NCBI GenBank assembly: GCA_958299035.1
Contig: CATQJL010000316.1
Location: forward strand, 39,048,025-39,112,024
Source: Cylicocyclus nassatus
Taxonomy: Eukaryota; Nematoda; Chromadorea; Rhabditida; Strongylidae
Reading direction: 5' to 3'
Length of the DNA: 64,000 bases
Below, piece by piece: positions 21,824 to 31,920 of the stretch (position 1 is the stretch's first letter; each line of letters starts with the position of its first letter). Below the pieces are notes generated by a model. The model saw only the letters and a list, made by a program, of their open reading frames with translations. It was not told the origin of the DNA and did not search any database. The translations under genes and the position numbers were made by a program.

Positions 21824-22350
21824 TCCTTGATGCTTGCGGGCGAGTTGGATTTCAACTCAACGGAAGTAAAACAAAATGGATCTGTGAGGACAGAGGAAAC
21901 GTTTGGACAAATTGTACCTTTGAACTGAATGACAGTGTCATCGAACGTGTGTTCGGCTTCGAAAGTTACTCACCAACAAGAGAGTGGCTGTTTATCTAAG
22001 GCGTCGTTTCTGCGTAATTCTTCCGACAATCACATATGGTTGTGAAGCGTGGGCGTTAACAAAAAGTTCACTAACGAAACTTCTCCGATGTGAAAGAACG
22101 TTGATGAGATTAATGCTTGGATTTCGTTTCACAACCAGAAATCGTCAAACTGGAAACCTTCGACTACAAACAAGGACGTTGTTAGAGTACTACGAAAAGA
22201 AATTGAAGAATTGTAAGAAAAAACTTCGTGCGCGAGAGAGAAGAACGATGAACAAGAGCTTTAGAGGCAACGTTCAGGCGAATCTGGGCCCATGGGGTTT
22301 TCGCATGGGAACTAATGAGGTGGTCCTGACTAACACACAGCCCAAGCGAC

Positions 22351-22556
22351 AGCGCAAATGATTCATTCACGGCTGGGAAATCCGTCCCCAAACCCCTTTG
22401 CGCCTGCGCCGTGACCGTAACTCACTAATGACTTAGCTCACTTCAACACTACGTTCACGCTGGGATCCGTCGCAAGTCATCGCGAGTTACGGCCACGGCG
22501 CAGGCGTGGAATGTCTGGGGACGGATTTCTCAGCCGTGAACGAATTATTTGCGCTG
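22351..22556. mobile_element. ~205-bp MITE with ~43-bp inverted ends
   Basis: The ends AGCGCAAAT-ATTCA-ACGGCTG and the mirrored CAGCCGTGAACGAATTATTT are followed by a shared GAAATCCGTCCCCA block and a GCGCCTGCGCCGTG block. It lies at the 3' edge of the RTE remnant. Confidence 0.7.
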
Positions 22557-23471
22557 CCGTTCGTGGATTCCAGGCAGAAATCCCATGCGCCAAGATATGC
22601 GCGCATACTGCTTTTGACGAATTAGATAACAGCCAACGGTCAATGTTTCGGTGGCGGCAGACACAGAAGACGATCGGAAGACGACATTTGAACTCACTGT
22701 ATTATTTTCGAACTTATTAATGACTGGCAAAAAAAGTTAAAAACCCTTGTCAATGGAAAAGACCTGGCATCATATGCAGTCATTACTGACTACCTAAAGC
22801 CGTAGACAAATTCATTACGGTATTTTACATCCCCGTAATAAATTCAGCACGGTATTTTGCGTGCCTGTAATAAACCGTATGAATAAATGAATTAATGAAT
22901 GAATGATTGTCGATGTTTGCTTACTCTTAGCGATTGTCTGAGTAGCAAGCATGCGCCTTCGTTGGCTTCTTCGGAACCTGTCAAACCATAAAATCACCAT
23001 TTCGTTCGATTTCCATACATCTCCCTGCCTTTGTCGTCTTCCAATTGCCAAAATCCTGTTCCAAAGTGGTTTCGTAACGCAGCATATTCAGCACCTTCCC
23101 CACTACCACCACTCCCCAATCCGATTCCAAAGGAGGACTATATATCGCCAAAAGGAGAAGGTCCCAGGCGGACATCTGCAACAAGTATAAAATATGCACC
23201 ATCCGACTCAGTCTTTGCAAACTGATAAAACCATACGGGCAATTGATAATTTTGGAGATCAATATTGCATTTCTAATCAGGCATCCTGTGCTCCTAGCCC
23301 TTTAGCCCAAATTGCTAAGCAGTCAATAAATTAATGTCGATTAATAACGAGAAGTAGCCTACGACACCCGCTTTGCTCCGGTGCATGTGTGCAAAATTTG
23401 ATCCGGTTTGTTTCAAAGTGGAACTTTCTAAAATACAACAGACAAATAACGTTGAGCTTCATATATAAAAT
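22557..23471. other. No gene seen
   Basis: There are no convincing exons. A short reverse-repeated GTAATAAA/CGGTATTT pattern occurs at about 22818-22872 (TTACGGTATTTTACATCCCC and a similar unit). Otherwise nothing is recognised. Confidence 0.4.
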
Positions 23472-23929
23472 TGTAACCGGGGGTGTCTAGTGGTATAACG
23501 GTTTTAACCGGATCGATAGACAGCACGGATTGAACGACTAATAATTTATCTCAGAAAAACGGCAACAAACAACAAGAAACAATAATGCGTAACTTGAACT
23601 AGGCTTAACAACGAAACGACGGGCTTTACCCTCTTGACCACTTCGGCAGGTTTACTACTTACTTTCTATCTAAGGGGGAGATCCGCCTCTCTTCGACGGA
23701 GTTAGCTCCCGCTAGCGCTTCCTCAGCGCGGACTCAGACTCCCCCTGACTCTCGGTATTTATACCCTGCCGAAGGGGTCAGCGCTGGCTTTTCTTCCCGC
23801 CACTGGAGATCGGTAGGTCGGTGATCCGCGCCCTCTGACAAAATTCTGTTTTTCAGTCTTTGTCACATGTGACAAATAAGCACTTAAAACACTTCTCGGT
23901 ACCAAAAGTAAATACATATCGTTGTTACA
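23472..23929 (-). mobile_element. Possible solo LTR (458 bp)
   Basis: Read on the minus strand, the segment starts TGTAAC and ends GTTACA, the TG...CA layout of a long terminal repeat. It has a TATAAATA box at 23756-23763 about 170 bases from its start. The interior is GC-rich with short palindromes (for example GGTATAAATACC). No flanking target duplication is visible and no retroviral coding sequence is adjacent, so the call is tentative. The stretch GGTGTCTAGTGGTATAACGG at 23481 resembles a tRNA D-arm but has no matching T-arm. Confidence 0.35.
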
Positions 23930-24298
23930 GAGCGTTCCTTCACAATGGACCAGGTATCTACGAAGTTTAGCTAACGAACAAGGGTTGAAACTCCAAGTGC
24001 GCTCCCACACTCCGAAGCATGATCTCACACAGGTGAGCTTTTGTTGATATTAGAATATAATAATTGTGCACCAAGGGGGGGGGGTGGATGATATTATAGA
24101 CAAAGGCTCCAAAACGATTATAAGTTTGTAGCCTGTACCAATGTCTTACTACGTGAGCTGAATTAGACTGAATGTTTGGAAAATTGTATCCATTAGGTTA
24201 CTGATCTTTGCATACAAAAGACGTGTCCGAAAATAGATACAAATTTAAAAAAAAATTCTGTGTCGAATAAGTGTAAAGAGGAGACCTAGGCATGAATC

Positions 24299-24334
24299 TT
24301 CCCACCTGTGCTGCCTAGGCTGCACAGGTGGGAA
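24299..24334. repeat. 13-bp stem hairpin
   Basis: TTCCCACCTGTGC and its exact complement flank a 10-base loop containing CCTAGG. No associated gene is known. Confidence 0.6.
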
Positions 24335-24389
24335 GAGAAATCAGAAAGAACCGTGCCGTGTGATACACAGCGTGTTTGAAAATTATCTA

Positions 24390-25960
24390 CAGTGACCAAA
24401 AAGTTGCGGACAAGCCGCTCTCCTTTCTTAGTCGCACATTTTCAGATAAAAAACAAGGATGAAAAAATGATGAGATTGCATGAGATGATAGAGCTCTTCA
24501 AGAACTACAACCTACACATTACACTTTGTGGAAAACATGGATTCTAAAAAAGTTAGAAATGTTTTAGCAAAAAAGTCCAAAAATGGCTGCGTCACAAAGT
24601 CGCGGGCAACAATCCTCCAAACGCGAATATTTCCTTTGGGTTCTTTTTTGAGCGAAAACAAAATTAATCCGAACAAGTAAGCATAGTATTATGCAGAGCT
24701 CACCAAGGGCTATAGTCTTACGGCTACTTCCTGAAAAAAGCACAAGCCAGGATTTTATTTTGCATTTTTTTGAATTTAACATTTAATTTCCTCTTCCAAA
24801 CCAGATTTCTTCACCTAAAAACTGATGCATAATATCCTAACGAAGCTTTCCAGATAGAGTGGATGTTCTTTACCTTCCTCTATGCCTCGGACGTATACTG
24901 GTGAGTTTCTTTGCTGAAACTGGCTCTTGACAGTGCGTGCACATGACCCCATCTGCACCTCACCACTGACTTGCACCACTTTCCAGGCTTGCAACTCGGC
25001 CAGCAATCACTCTACGAGCCTCTGCATTGGCTCATTCGAAAGGCGTGACTTTCTCGACACGAAAATATGCAAATGAGTTGATTTTGAGAATTCCCGGAAA
25101 TTTTACGGATGGGGTGAAAAAGCGCAGCGTCAGCAGTAGGCTAAGGATTTTTCAGCTTTTGAGCAAAGCTCCTTTCGCCACCAGTTCCATCCTGGAGGTT
25201 CAAAACTGCAATTTTCTTGTAGTATATCCTTCCGAAGCTCTAAGTTATGATGTTGATAAGAGCGTTCACTTCAATCACCTTTAATGCTGCGCTTTTTCAC
25301 CCCATCCGTAAAATCTCCGGGAGTCAAACTCAACTCATTTGCACATTTTCGTGTCGAGAAAGTCACGCTTTTTCGAATGAGCCTAAGCGGAGGATCGCAG
25401 AGTGACTGTCGGCCGAGCTAGAAGCTTATAAAGAGGTATAAGTCATGAGTAAGGTGCGGGCGAGATACTGTGCGCGCACTTCCAAGAACCTTTTTCAGCC
25501 AGGAGACTCACACGCACAGCATGCGTGGTGAATGGTAAAGAACATCCACTTTATCTGGAAAGCTTTGTTAGGGTGTTTCGCATTATTTTTATGTGAAGAA
25601 ATTTTGGTTTGGAAGAGAGAAATAACCAGGTTATAGCCCTTGATGAGCTCTGCATGATACTATGCTTATTTGTTCGGATTACTTGTGTTTTTGTTTAAAA
25701 AAGAACCCAAAAGGAAAGTTTCGCGTTTGAAAAATTGTTGTCCGCCAGTTTGTGACGCGGCCATTTTTAGACTTTTTTGGTAGAACATTTCTAACTTTTT
25801 TAGAATCCATGTTCTCCACAAAGCGTAATGTGTGGGTTGTAGTTCTTGAAGAGCTCTATCATCTCATGCAATTTCATCATTTTTTTATTCTTGTTTTCCA
25901 TCTGAAAATAAGCGACGAAGAAAGGAGGGCGGTTTGTCCGCAACTTTTTGGCTATCACTG
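24390..25960. mobile_element. Tc1-like foldback element (1.57 kb)
   Basis: The ends are CAGTGACCAAAAAGTTGCGG and, inverted, GTCCGCAACTTTTTGG...CACTG, flanked by TA on both sides. These ends resemble Tc1-type termini (CAGTG..CCAAAAAG). Both halves are inverted copies of each other up to a central region near 25200. No transposase is present. It probably lies in an intron just upstream of the exon at 26006. Confidence 0.85.
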
Positions 25961-26005
25961 TAGCTGGTTATTTTGCTAACTCTCAATTACTCTTTATCAT
26001 TCAAG

Positions 26006-26851
26006 GGCCGGCATTCTTTTTATTACATGCAGAACCAATACTATAGATGTGAACTGTTGTACTTGTCCCCTCGTCATCTAACCGAGTACGAGACTTTGCT
26101 GGAGTCTCCAGATTTTTTCGAAGATGGACAAAGATTGCGTAACAAAAGTTATCTTACGATTAAATACTTTTTTAACACGTTTCGGACCGGTGCTGCACAT
26201 GGTGCAGCACGCTGCTTTGAGGGATCTTTCTAGCGTTTGCAGGAGGTTTCCTTTTAGTCTAAAGTTGATAAGTTAAAAGTCTAACCTCCTACTTTTCAAA
26301 TGACTCTGTAGAGTTGTGCCGCCGATATTTGTTTAGGAGATATGAGCGCAAATCGAACAACAGTTGCAACGAAGTGCGGCGACGCGAACGACGCATGCGA
26401 CGTCGCAACTTTCCTTTGCTTCAATATCAAAGAGAAAAACCGTAGTTTCAATGCTGATGTGTGCCGTGTACAACATAGACACTTTTGAATACTATTAGAA
26501 TCTGAGTTCTTGTTCCTATCTTTCAAGAAAGCACAAAAGTCCCTCTCGAGCGACAAAATTCAAACACTTCGAATTCACTCAGAACTTTGGATATGGAGCT
26601 TATCTGACATGCTGATTACAAATGTGGCCCACAGGCTGCGAAATAAGGTCCCTTTGTAGGCTAACGGCTGAAAGTACACTCTTTTTCGCCGCGCGCGATT
26701 TCGCGGTCCGAAACGTGTTAAGCAATCAAAGTTTGTACACCCGATGTATAACGAAAAAAAGGGCAAATCTTCATTACCTACCTCAAAATGTAACAAAGAT
26801 TGCAAAAAACGCAAAGATCTTGAGTGGCGTGGCGTTATACGCAATGCGCAG
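26006..26851 (+). pseudogene. Coding exon interrupted by a TTAA-flanked element
   Basis: An acceptor (CTTTATCATTCAAG) opens a phase-0 frame with protein-like content (LLYLSPRHLTEYETLLESPD and onward) that reaches 26171. There, an element with TTAA duplications begins. After the element (26722) the frame continues, if one TTAA copy is discounted, to a donor (GCGCAG|GTATAC) at 26851, again in phase 0. That phase matches the acceptor TTTTACAG at 26967 of the next large exon. The joined exon would be about 300 bases. I infer that this was a coding exon of the Lys/Glu-rich gene and was split by the insertion. No domain is recognised. Alternatively the present gene starts at the ATG at 26920. Confidence 0.55.
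26172..26721. mobile_element. piggyBac-like MITE with TTAA target duplication
   Basis: The sequence TTAA-CACGTTTCGGACCG at the left is mirrored by CGGTCCGAAACGTG-TTAA at the right. TTAA at both ends is the hallmark target duplication of piggyBac-type insertion. A 9-bp-stem hairpin (GTGCTGCAC-ATG-GTGCAGCAC) sits just inside the left end. The 550-bp element has no transposase. It lies within the candidate exon 26006-26851. Confidence 0.7.
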
Positions 26852-26919
26852 GTATACAGCATGCTAATACGTCTGATATCTAGTAGATATCTATGAATTT
26901 ACTAAATCAAAATTGAATA

Positions 26920-29900
26920 ATGGCAAAACTGATCTGTAAAACCTATTGTAAGTGCACTGTTTTACAGCGTACAGAAGAGAACAAGGAACAGATGGTCAAA
27001 CCTGAAAAATCATCCTTCAAGGCTGAAAAGGGTCTAGAAAAAAGGAAGGGCCATGTGGACATCGCAGCATCTTTGGCAGAAGGAGAAGCTAAAGACTATG
27101 ACAATGTGGATTCGAAGGACCTGAACGAGTACTTAAGTCAGCTTGGACGTACAGAAGAAGGGCTCGAGAAGCAAAAGGCAAGTACTACAATAAAACGCTC
27201 TACAGCGACAGAAGCTCCTGCTGAACCATCCAAGAAGGGACAACATGAAAAGCGGCTGGAGAAAGAAATTAGTGGTAGAAGGCTTTTACCATTGAAAGAT
27301 CTGGCTAGAACACAAGAAGACTTATCGCCCACACAAACTCCTTTGTTAAGAGAAAAAGAGCGGGGAGAAGGAGAATCAAAAAAGTATTCGAAGGAGGAGG
27401 GTGTGAAAGTGGTACGCAGAAAACTTATGAAAGAAAAAGCGATGCCGGCTGAACCAAAACCAGATCATTCTACAAAAGGTTTGAAGTCCGACAGAACAAA
27501 ACCCAGAACACCGCAAGAAACTTCAAAAATACGAGAGCAAGAAGAACCCGCCGTAAAGCCAAAGGAAGAACTAGTCAAGCCGGTTAAGGAAGAGGTTTCA
27601 ACTGCAGTTGCGAGAACACCACAAGAAAGTTTAAAAGTACGAGAACAAGAAGAACCCGCCGCAAAGCCAAAGGAAGAACTAGTCAAGCCGGTTAAGGAAG
27701 AGGTTTCAACTGCAGTTGCGAGAACACCACAAGAAAGTTTAAAAGTACGAGAACAAGAAGAACCCGCCGCAAAGCCAAAGGAAGAACTAGTCAAGCCGGT
27801 TAAGGAAGAGGTTTCAACTGCAGTTGCGAGAACACCACAAGAAAGTTTAAAAGTACGAGAACAAGAAGAACCCGCCGCAAAGCCAAAGGAAGAACTAGTC
27901 AAGCCGGTTAAGGAAGAGGTTTCAACTGCAGTTGCGAGAACACCACAAGAAAGTTTAAAAGTACGAGAGCAAGAAAAACCCGCTGTAAAGCCAAAGGAAG
28001 AACTAGTCAGGCCGGTTAAGGAAGAGGTTTCAACTGCAATCGCCAGAACACCACAAGAAAGTTCAAAAGTACGAGAGCAAGAAAAACCCGCCGCAAAGCC
28101 AAAGGAAGAACTAGTCAAGCCGGCTAAGGAAAAGGTCTCAACTGCAGTTGCGAGAACACCACAAGAAAGTTCAAAAGTACGAGAACAAGAAAAACCCGCT
28201 GTAAAGCCAAAGGAAGAACTAGTCAAGCCGGTTAAGGAAGAGTTTTCAACTGCAGGTGCGAGAACACCACAAGAAAGTTCAAAAGTACGAGAACAAGAAA
28301 AACCCGCTGTAAAGCCAAAGGAAGAACTAGTCAAGCCGGTTGAGGAAGAGTTTTCAATTGCAGTCGCCAGAATACCGCAAGAAAGTTCAAAAGTACAAGA
28401 GCGAGAAAAACCCGCCATAAAGCCAAAGGAAGAACTAGTGAAGCCGATAACGGAAGATCTTCTAAGTGCAGTTTCCAGAACACCACAAGAGAGTCCAAAA
28501 TTGCAAAAAGAGGCAAAAACTAGTATAATACCAAAGGAACATGTGTTGAGCAAGGCGAAGCAAGAAGTTATAAAATTGGTATCTACAACACAGAGTGAAA
28601 AAAAGCAAGAACAGATTAAAACCACCCAAGAAAAGCCAAAGGAAGATGGGTTATGCAAAGTAGAGAAAGTTGCGGCCACCGTCCCTACAGCTCAAGAAAT
28701 TACAAAGAAGACGGTAGAATGTCCTACAAAGGATGGTTTAGGTAAGAAAATCAAGGAAATTGTAGCATCTGTTCCCAAAACACCAAAAGAAAGTACGAAA
28801 ATTCAAGAAGAGGAAAAGCTATTGTTGAAACCAGAAAAAGATGAGTTGAGCAAACGGAAGAAGGAAGAGTCGACAACAGCTCCTGGTGAACGAGAAACAA
28901 GTACAAAACGGAAAGAAAGTCTACACGCCAAAGAAATGCCAATGCAAGATGAGTTAGGCAAAAAGAAGAAGAAACTGATATTGGCTGCAGTTTCCAGAAC
29001 ACCACTAGAAACTCCGAAAGTGCAAAGGGAGGCAAAACCTACAGTGAAGCCAAAGGATCATGAACTGGACAAGCCAGTAAAGCAAGAAATCATGACGGCC
29101 TCCAAAACACCAAAAGAAGGTGAGGAAAGAAGAGGAGAGATAAAACTGATTGAAGAAAAGCCTAAGGAAGATGAGTTATGCAAGCCAAAGAAAGAAGAAG
29201 TTCTGAATGCAGTTTCCAGTACACTTCAAGATACTACAAGAAAGCGAACAGAAGAAAGAATTGAGGATAAGAAAAATGAGTTGAACAAGGAAAAAGAGGA
29301 GCCTGTCCAAGCTGTTCCCCAGACACCACAAAAAAGCGCAAAAATCCAAAGAGAGGAAAGACCTGCAAAACCAAAGAAAATCGAGCCGAGCAAGCAGAAA
29401 GAGGAAGTGTCGAAGGCAGCTTCTGATAAACAAGCAGAAAGTACAAAAAAGCGGAGAGAAGAAAAGGAATGCACTGAGCCAAAAGTAGAGAAGAAAGACG
29501 ATAAGCAAATAGGAGAATTGAAGGCAATTTTCGATGAACGGCAAAAAATTGAAAAGCACCGAAGTAAGGAAGCACTTGTGAAGGAGAAGACAAAGCTTGA
29601 TGACTTGAGTGTACCAAAAAAGGAGAAAATTCCAATGGCAACTTCGAGAACACCACAACAACGATTAGCGGAAAGATTCACTGTCAATCTAAAGGAATAC
29701 GGATTGAAAAAGGAACAAAGTCCAAAAAGTATTCCTAAGGTTGTTGACGAAAGAAAGGAAATATTGCCAGAGAAAGCGCAAGACGAGGAGGCTAATCTGA
29801 AGAAAACGAATGAACCCCCAGTAGCTGCAGAGAAATTCGTAAAAGTTGAGGAGAAAGAAGAACTTGAAAAGCAAATCTTAAGTGAAATGCTACAAAAAAC

Positions 29901-30180
29901 ACAGGAGGACGACACTGGCAACTTTCCTAAGGTTGCAGAAGGCGATAGAAAACCGAAGGAGTTGAAAAAGAAGGAAAAAGTTGGTAAGAGTTGCGATAAC
30001 GAGAAGTTTGAAAACGCAAAGAAGGGTAGCGAACGAGAACATAAGAAAGGAGAGAAATCAACCGCATCTGATGAAGCGCATGCAAAGCTGGAAAAAGAGA
30101 AGAAAAGGACTCATGGAAAAATGGAAAAAACAAAAACACTATCAAAGGTAAGAAAATTCTTTTCAGATAATGTAGAGTGA
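26920..30180 (+). CDS. Lys/Glu-rich repeat protein, main exon
   Basis: This is a single open frame of 1086 codons. It is either an initial exon from the ATG at 26920 or, more likely, an internal exon starting after the TTTTACAG acceptor at 26968 (RTEENKEQMVKPEK). Composition is extremely rich in Lys, Glu, Pro, Thr and Ser, with no hydrophobic core, no signal peptide and no membrane segment. From 27505 to 28476 it carries nine tandem 36-residue units (RTPQESLKVREQEEP..), with degenerate relatives of the unit continuing to about 29680. A strong donor (TCAAAG|GTAAGA) at 30149 would join in phase 0 to 34580. The protein is probably disordered or filament-associated. It recalls the Lys/Glu-rich regions of titin-like or neurofilament-like proteins in composition only, and I do not assign a family. 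Confidence 0.8.
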   Translation: MAKLICKTYCKCTVLQRTEENKEQMVKPEKSSFKAEKGLEKRKGHVDIAASLAEGEAKDYDNVDSKDLNEYLSQLGRTEEGLEKQKASTTIKRSTATEAPAEPSKKGQHEKRLEKEISGRRLLPLKDLARTQEDLSPTQTPLLREKERGEGESKKYSKEEGVKVVRRKLMKEKAMPAEPKPDHSTKGLKSDRTKPRTPQETSKIREQEEPAVKPKEELVKPVKEEVSTAVARTPQESLKVREQEEPAAKPKEELVKPVKEEVSTAVARTPQESLKVREQEEPAAKPKEELVKPVKEEVSTAVARTPQESLKVREQEEPAAKPKEELVKPVKEEVSTAVARTPQESLKVREQEKPAVKPKEELVRPVKEEVSTAIARTPQESSKVREQEKPAAKPKEELVKPAKEKVSTAVARTPQESSKVREQEKPAVKPKEELVKPVKEEFSTAGARTPQESSKVREQEKPAVKPKEELVKPVEEEFSIAVARIPQESSKVQEREKPAIKPKEELVKPITEDLLSAVSRTPQESPKLQKEAKTSIIPKEHVLSKAKQEVIKLVSTTQSEKKQEQIKTTQEKPKEDGLCKVEKVAATVPTAQEITKKTVECPTKDGLGKKIKEIVASVPKTPKESTKIQEEEKLLLKPEKDELSKRKKEESTTAPGERETSTKRKESLHAKEMPMQDELGKKKKKLILAAVSRTPLETPKVQREAKPTVKPKDHELDKPVKQEIMTASKTPKEGEERRGEIKLIEEKPKEDELCKPKKEEVLNAVSSTLQDTTRKRTEERIEDKKNELNKEKEEPVQAVPQTPQKSAKIQREERPAKPKKIEPSKQKEEVSKAASDKQAESTKKRREEKECTEPKVEKKDDKQIGELKAIFDERQKIEKHRSKEALVKEKTKLDDLSVPKKEKIPMATSRTPQQRLAERFTVNLKEYGLKKEQSPKSIPKVVDERKEILPEKAQDEEANLKKTNEPPVAAEKFVKVEEKEELEKQILSEMLQKTQEDDTGNFPKVAEGDRKPKELKKKEKVGKSCDNEKFENAKKGSEREHKKGEKSTASDEAHAKLEKEKKRTHGKMEKTKTLSKVRKFFSDNVE
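27505..28476 (+). repeat. Nine-copy 108-bp coding tandem repeat
   Basis: The unit is 108 bp (36 codons), starting at 27505, 27613, 27721, 27829, 27937, 28045, 28153, 28261 and 28369. The copies at 27613, 27721 and 27829 read identically base for base. Outer copies have diverged. All keep the reading frame, so expansion or contraction would change the protein length by 36 residues. Confidence 0.9.
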
Positions 30181-30381
30181 AAAAAAAACCTGAATAGATA
30201 CACTATGATCGTAGAGACGTCACGCTATGGGATGTACAGCTTTTAAGGCCTAGGTCTTTTTTGATTCTGTCCAAACTTCTTGTATTTGAAATTTATATTG
30301 TCAGGTTATCAGCTTGGAACATGAGTCTTGCCCCAAAACAGTCCAAACCTGGATAATAATTTGTATTTCTCCTATGTTCTA

Positions 30382-31406
30382 TTAGGTCGTTCTGAAAGTA
30401 ATGGAAAGTAATGTCGTTTTTCAAATAAACGCCACATTTCATAAAATCAAGATTTTCAAGACTTCTTGGAAGCATTCCATGAATTATTTCATCCTCTTTC
30501 TAAAGGTTGTAATTTCATTGCATATTATTCAATGAGCCCTCGAAAAATTACCAAAATCTGTGACTCATGCTTTTTGTCATGGTCAAGTTCGGCTATTTTT
30601 TTATATTTTTGTACTGATTCCCCAAAGATACAAGTAAAAGATAAGTAGAGCAAACCCTATAGGATACGAAACAACTTTTTTTCTTTTCTTTAGTCTGCTT
30701 CTTAGTGTTTTTACAACCAATTTCTCAATGCCATCAAATTCCATATTTGGTCAACTCAAACCTCACAGAACAACAACCGGCAAGCACTCGGATGTCATTC
30801 GACGCAGCTTTCTCCTCCTCTTTCTACCAACTGTTTTTTGTCTCCGATTCATCAAGTTTTCCGAGATAAAATCATCATAATTCAAATTTTCCAAGGCGCC
30901 CCAGGTTGTACCCGGAATTTTCGAAAGTTGCTAGTCTGAAGCGGTGAAAGCTCTTCTGGTTTGTAAAGTTAGTGTCAAAACATAATCCATCTTTTTAAGT
31001 TACAAAATCCGAAGATTTATTGATGTTTGATGCATTTGTATTTGAGATGAGCCTGTTAAATTTCGGTTGTTTCATCAAAAAACTATACAAAAATTATGAC
31101 GAGCTCTGGAAAGTAGGAAAAAGTTGTGCTGTCTTCTGTAGGGTTTGCCCTATCCATCCATTACTTGGACTCCTTCTGAGGATTGTTATAAAAACTTAGA
31201 AAACTTTGAAACTTGGCCTTATCAAAAAGCATGGGTCGCAGATTTTGATGATTCGAGAGGTTATCAAATTTTTTGCAGTGATTATATAACCATTGAAAAG
31301 AGAATGAAATGCTGCATCAGATGCCACCAAAATCTCTTACACATCTTTGTTCCACGAGATGTAGCGTACGTTTAAAAAAAGCGACATTACTATCGGAACG
31401 ACCTAA
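30382..31406. mobile_element. Mariner-ended foldback element (1.02 kb)
   Basis: The ends are TTAGGTCGTTCTGAAAGTAA and CGGAACGACCTAA, with TA flanks. The arms are inverted copies. The interior is related to the element at 61470-62483 (shared GACTCATGCTTTTTG-like blocks). It lies in the putative last intron of the Lys/Glu-rich gene. Confidence 0.8.
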
Positions 31407-31436
31407 TATAATAGATAGGTTTTGGAATGCCGTTTG

Positions 31437-31646
31437 AGGGGCCGGGCATACTTCACGCGATTTCAGTCGCGACGCGATTGGGCAATATGTAAGCAAATTC
31501 TGAAAGTAGAGAATATAAGGCATTTTATCAATACACGTAAGTTATACACACTATGCAAAATCAGTTTGTTAGTGTTGGATCTGAAGACTTCCGGCGAATT
31601 GCCAAATCGCGTCGAGACTGAAATCGCGTAAAGTATGCCCGGTCCT
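31437..31646. mobile_element. ~210-bp MITE, family M relative
   Basis: The inverted ends GGGCATACTTCACGCGATTT and AAATCGCGTAAAGTATGCCC share the TTCACGCGATTT core with the elements at 5236 and 57980. The interior is different. Confidence 0.7.
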
Positions 31647-31889
31647 TATAATGGAGCAAAAAAGCCACACGAGAATTCTAAGGAATTGCAAAATTCCACG
31701 TGAAGTTGGAAACCAAGTGCTGAAAAGATTCAAATGCACGAACAATCGAGAGAAATCATCGCTTTATCTAAACAAATGCTGCTATAATACCTGCACCTTG
31801 CTCAGAAGATATACTCTTCGCACCAGACATTATATGTACGCTATCCTCAGTCGGAATTTGCGCAAACGAAAGTTTACGCAATTGCAAAA

Positions 31890-31920
31890 GCTATGTTGGG
31901 CTGTGTGGGCACAGCCCAAC
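31890..31920. repeat. 12-bp stem hairpin
   Basis: TGTTGGGCTGTG, a short loop and the exact complement CACAGCCCAACA. It lies in the intronic region of the Lys/Glu-rich gene. Confidence 0.55.

Larger units (their letters stand above)
19560..22350 (+). mobile_element. Decayed RTE-type non-LTR retrotransposon
   Basis: Endonuclease remnants are clear at about 19770-20090: DFAELVKFYIMNSFFQ and RWTWRSPNGQVLEE, the motif context seen in RTE-clade apurinic endonucleases. Reverse-transcriptase remnants at about 21080-21260 include [20 protein letters not shown] and [11 protein letters not shown]. The C-terminal part at about 22030-22140 has TYGCEAWALTKS and RTLMRLMLGFRF. Stops and frame shifts interrupt every part, so it is dead. 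Two hairpin elements (21480-21646 and 21694-21823) are inserted in the reverse-transcriptase part. In nematodes RTE elements use endonuclease plus reverse transcriptase for target-primed insertion. Confidence 0.85.

Noticed and set aside
23481..23510. tRNA-like A-box (GTCTAGTGGTATAACGG)
   Set aside because: No B-box or cloverleaf downstream. It lies at the end of the possible LTR.
27465..28679. 404-codon minus-strand open frame opposite the tandem repeat
   Set aside because: It exists only because the 108-bp repeat keeps the opposite strand open. The plus strand has the coding-like composition and splice sites.
29176..29921. Minus-strand frames of 140-231 codons in the Lys/Glu-rich exon
   Set aside because: Shadows of the sense codons AAR/GAR, giving Phe/Leu/Ser-rich text with no gene features.
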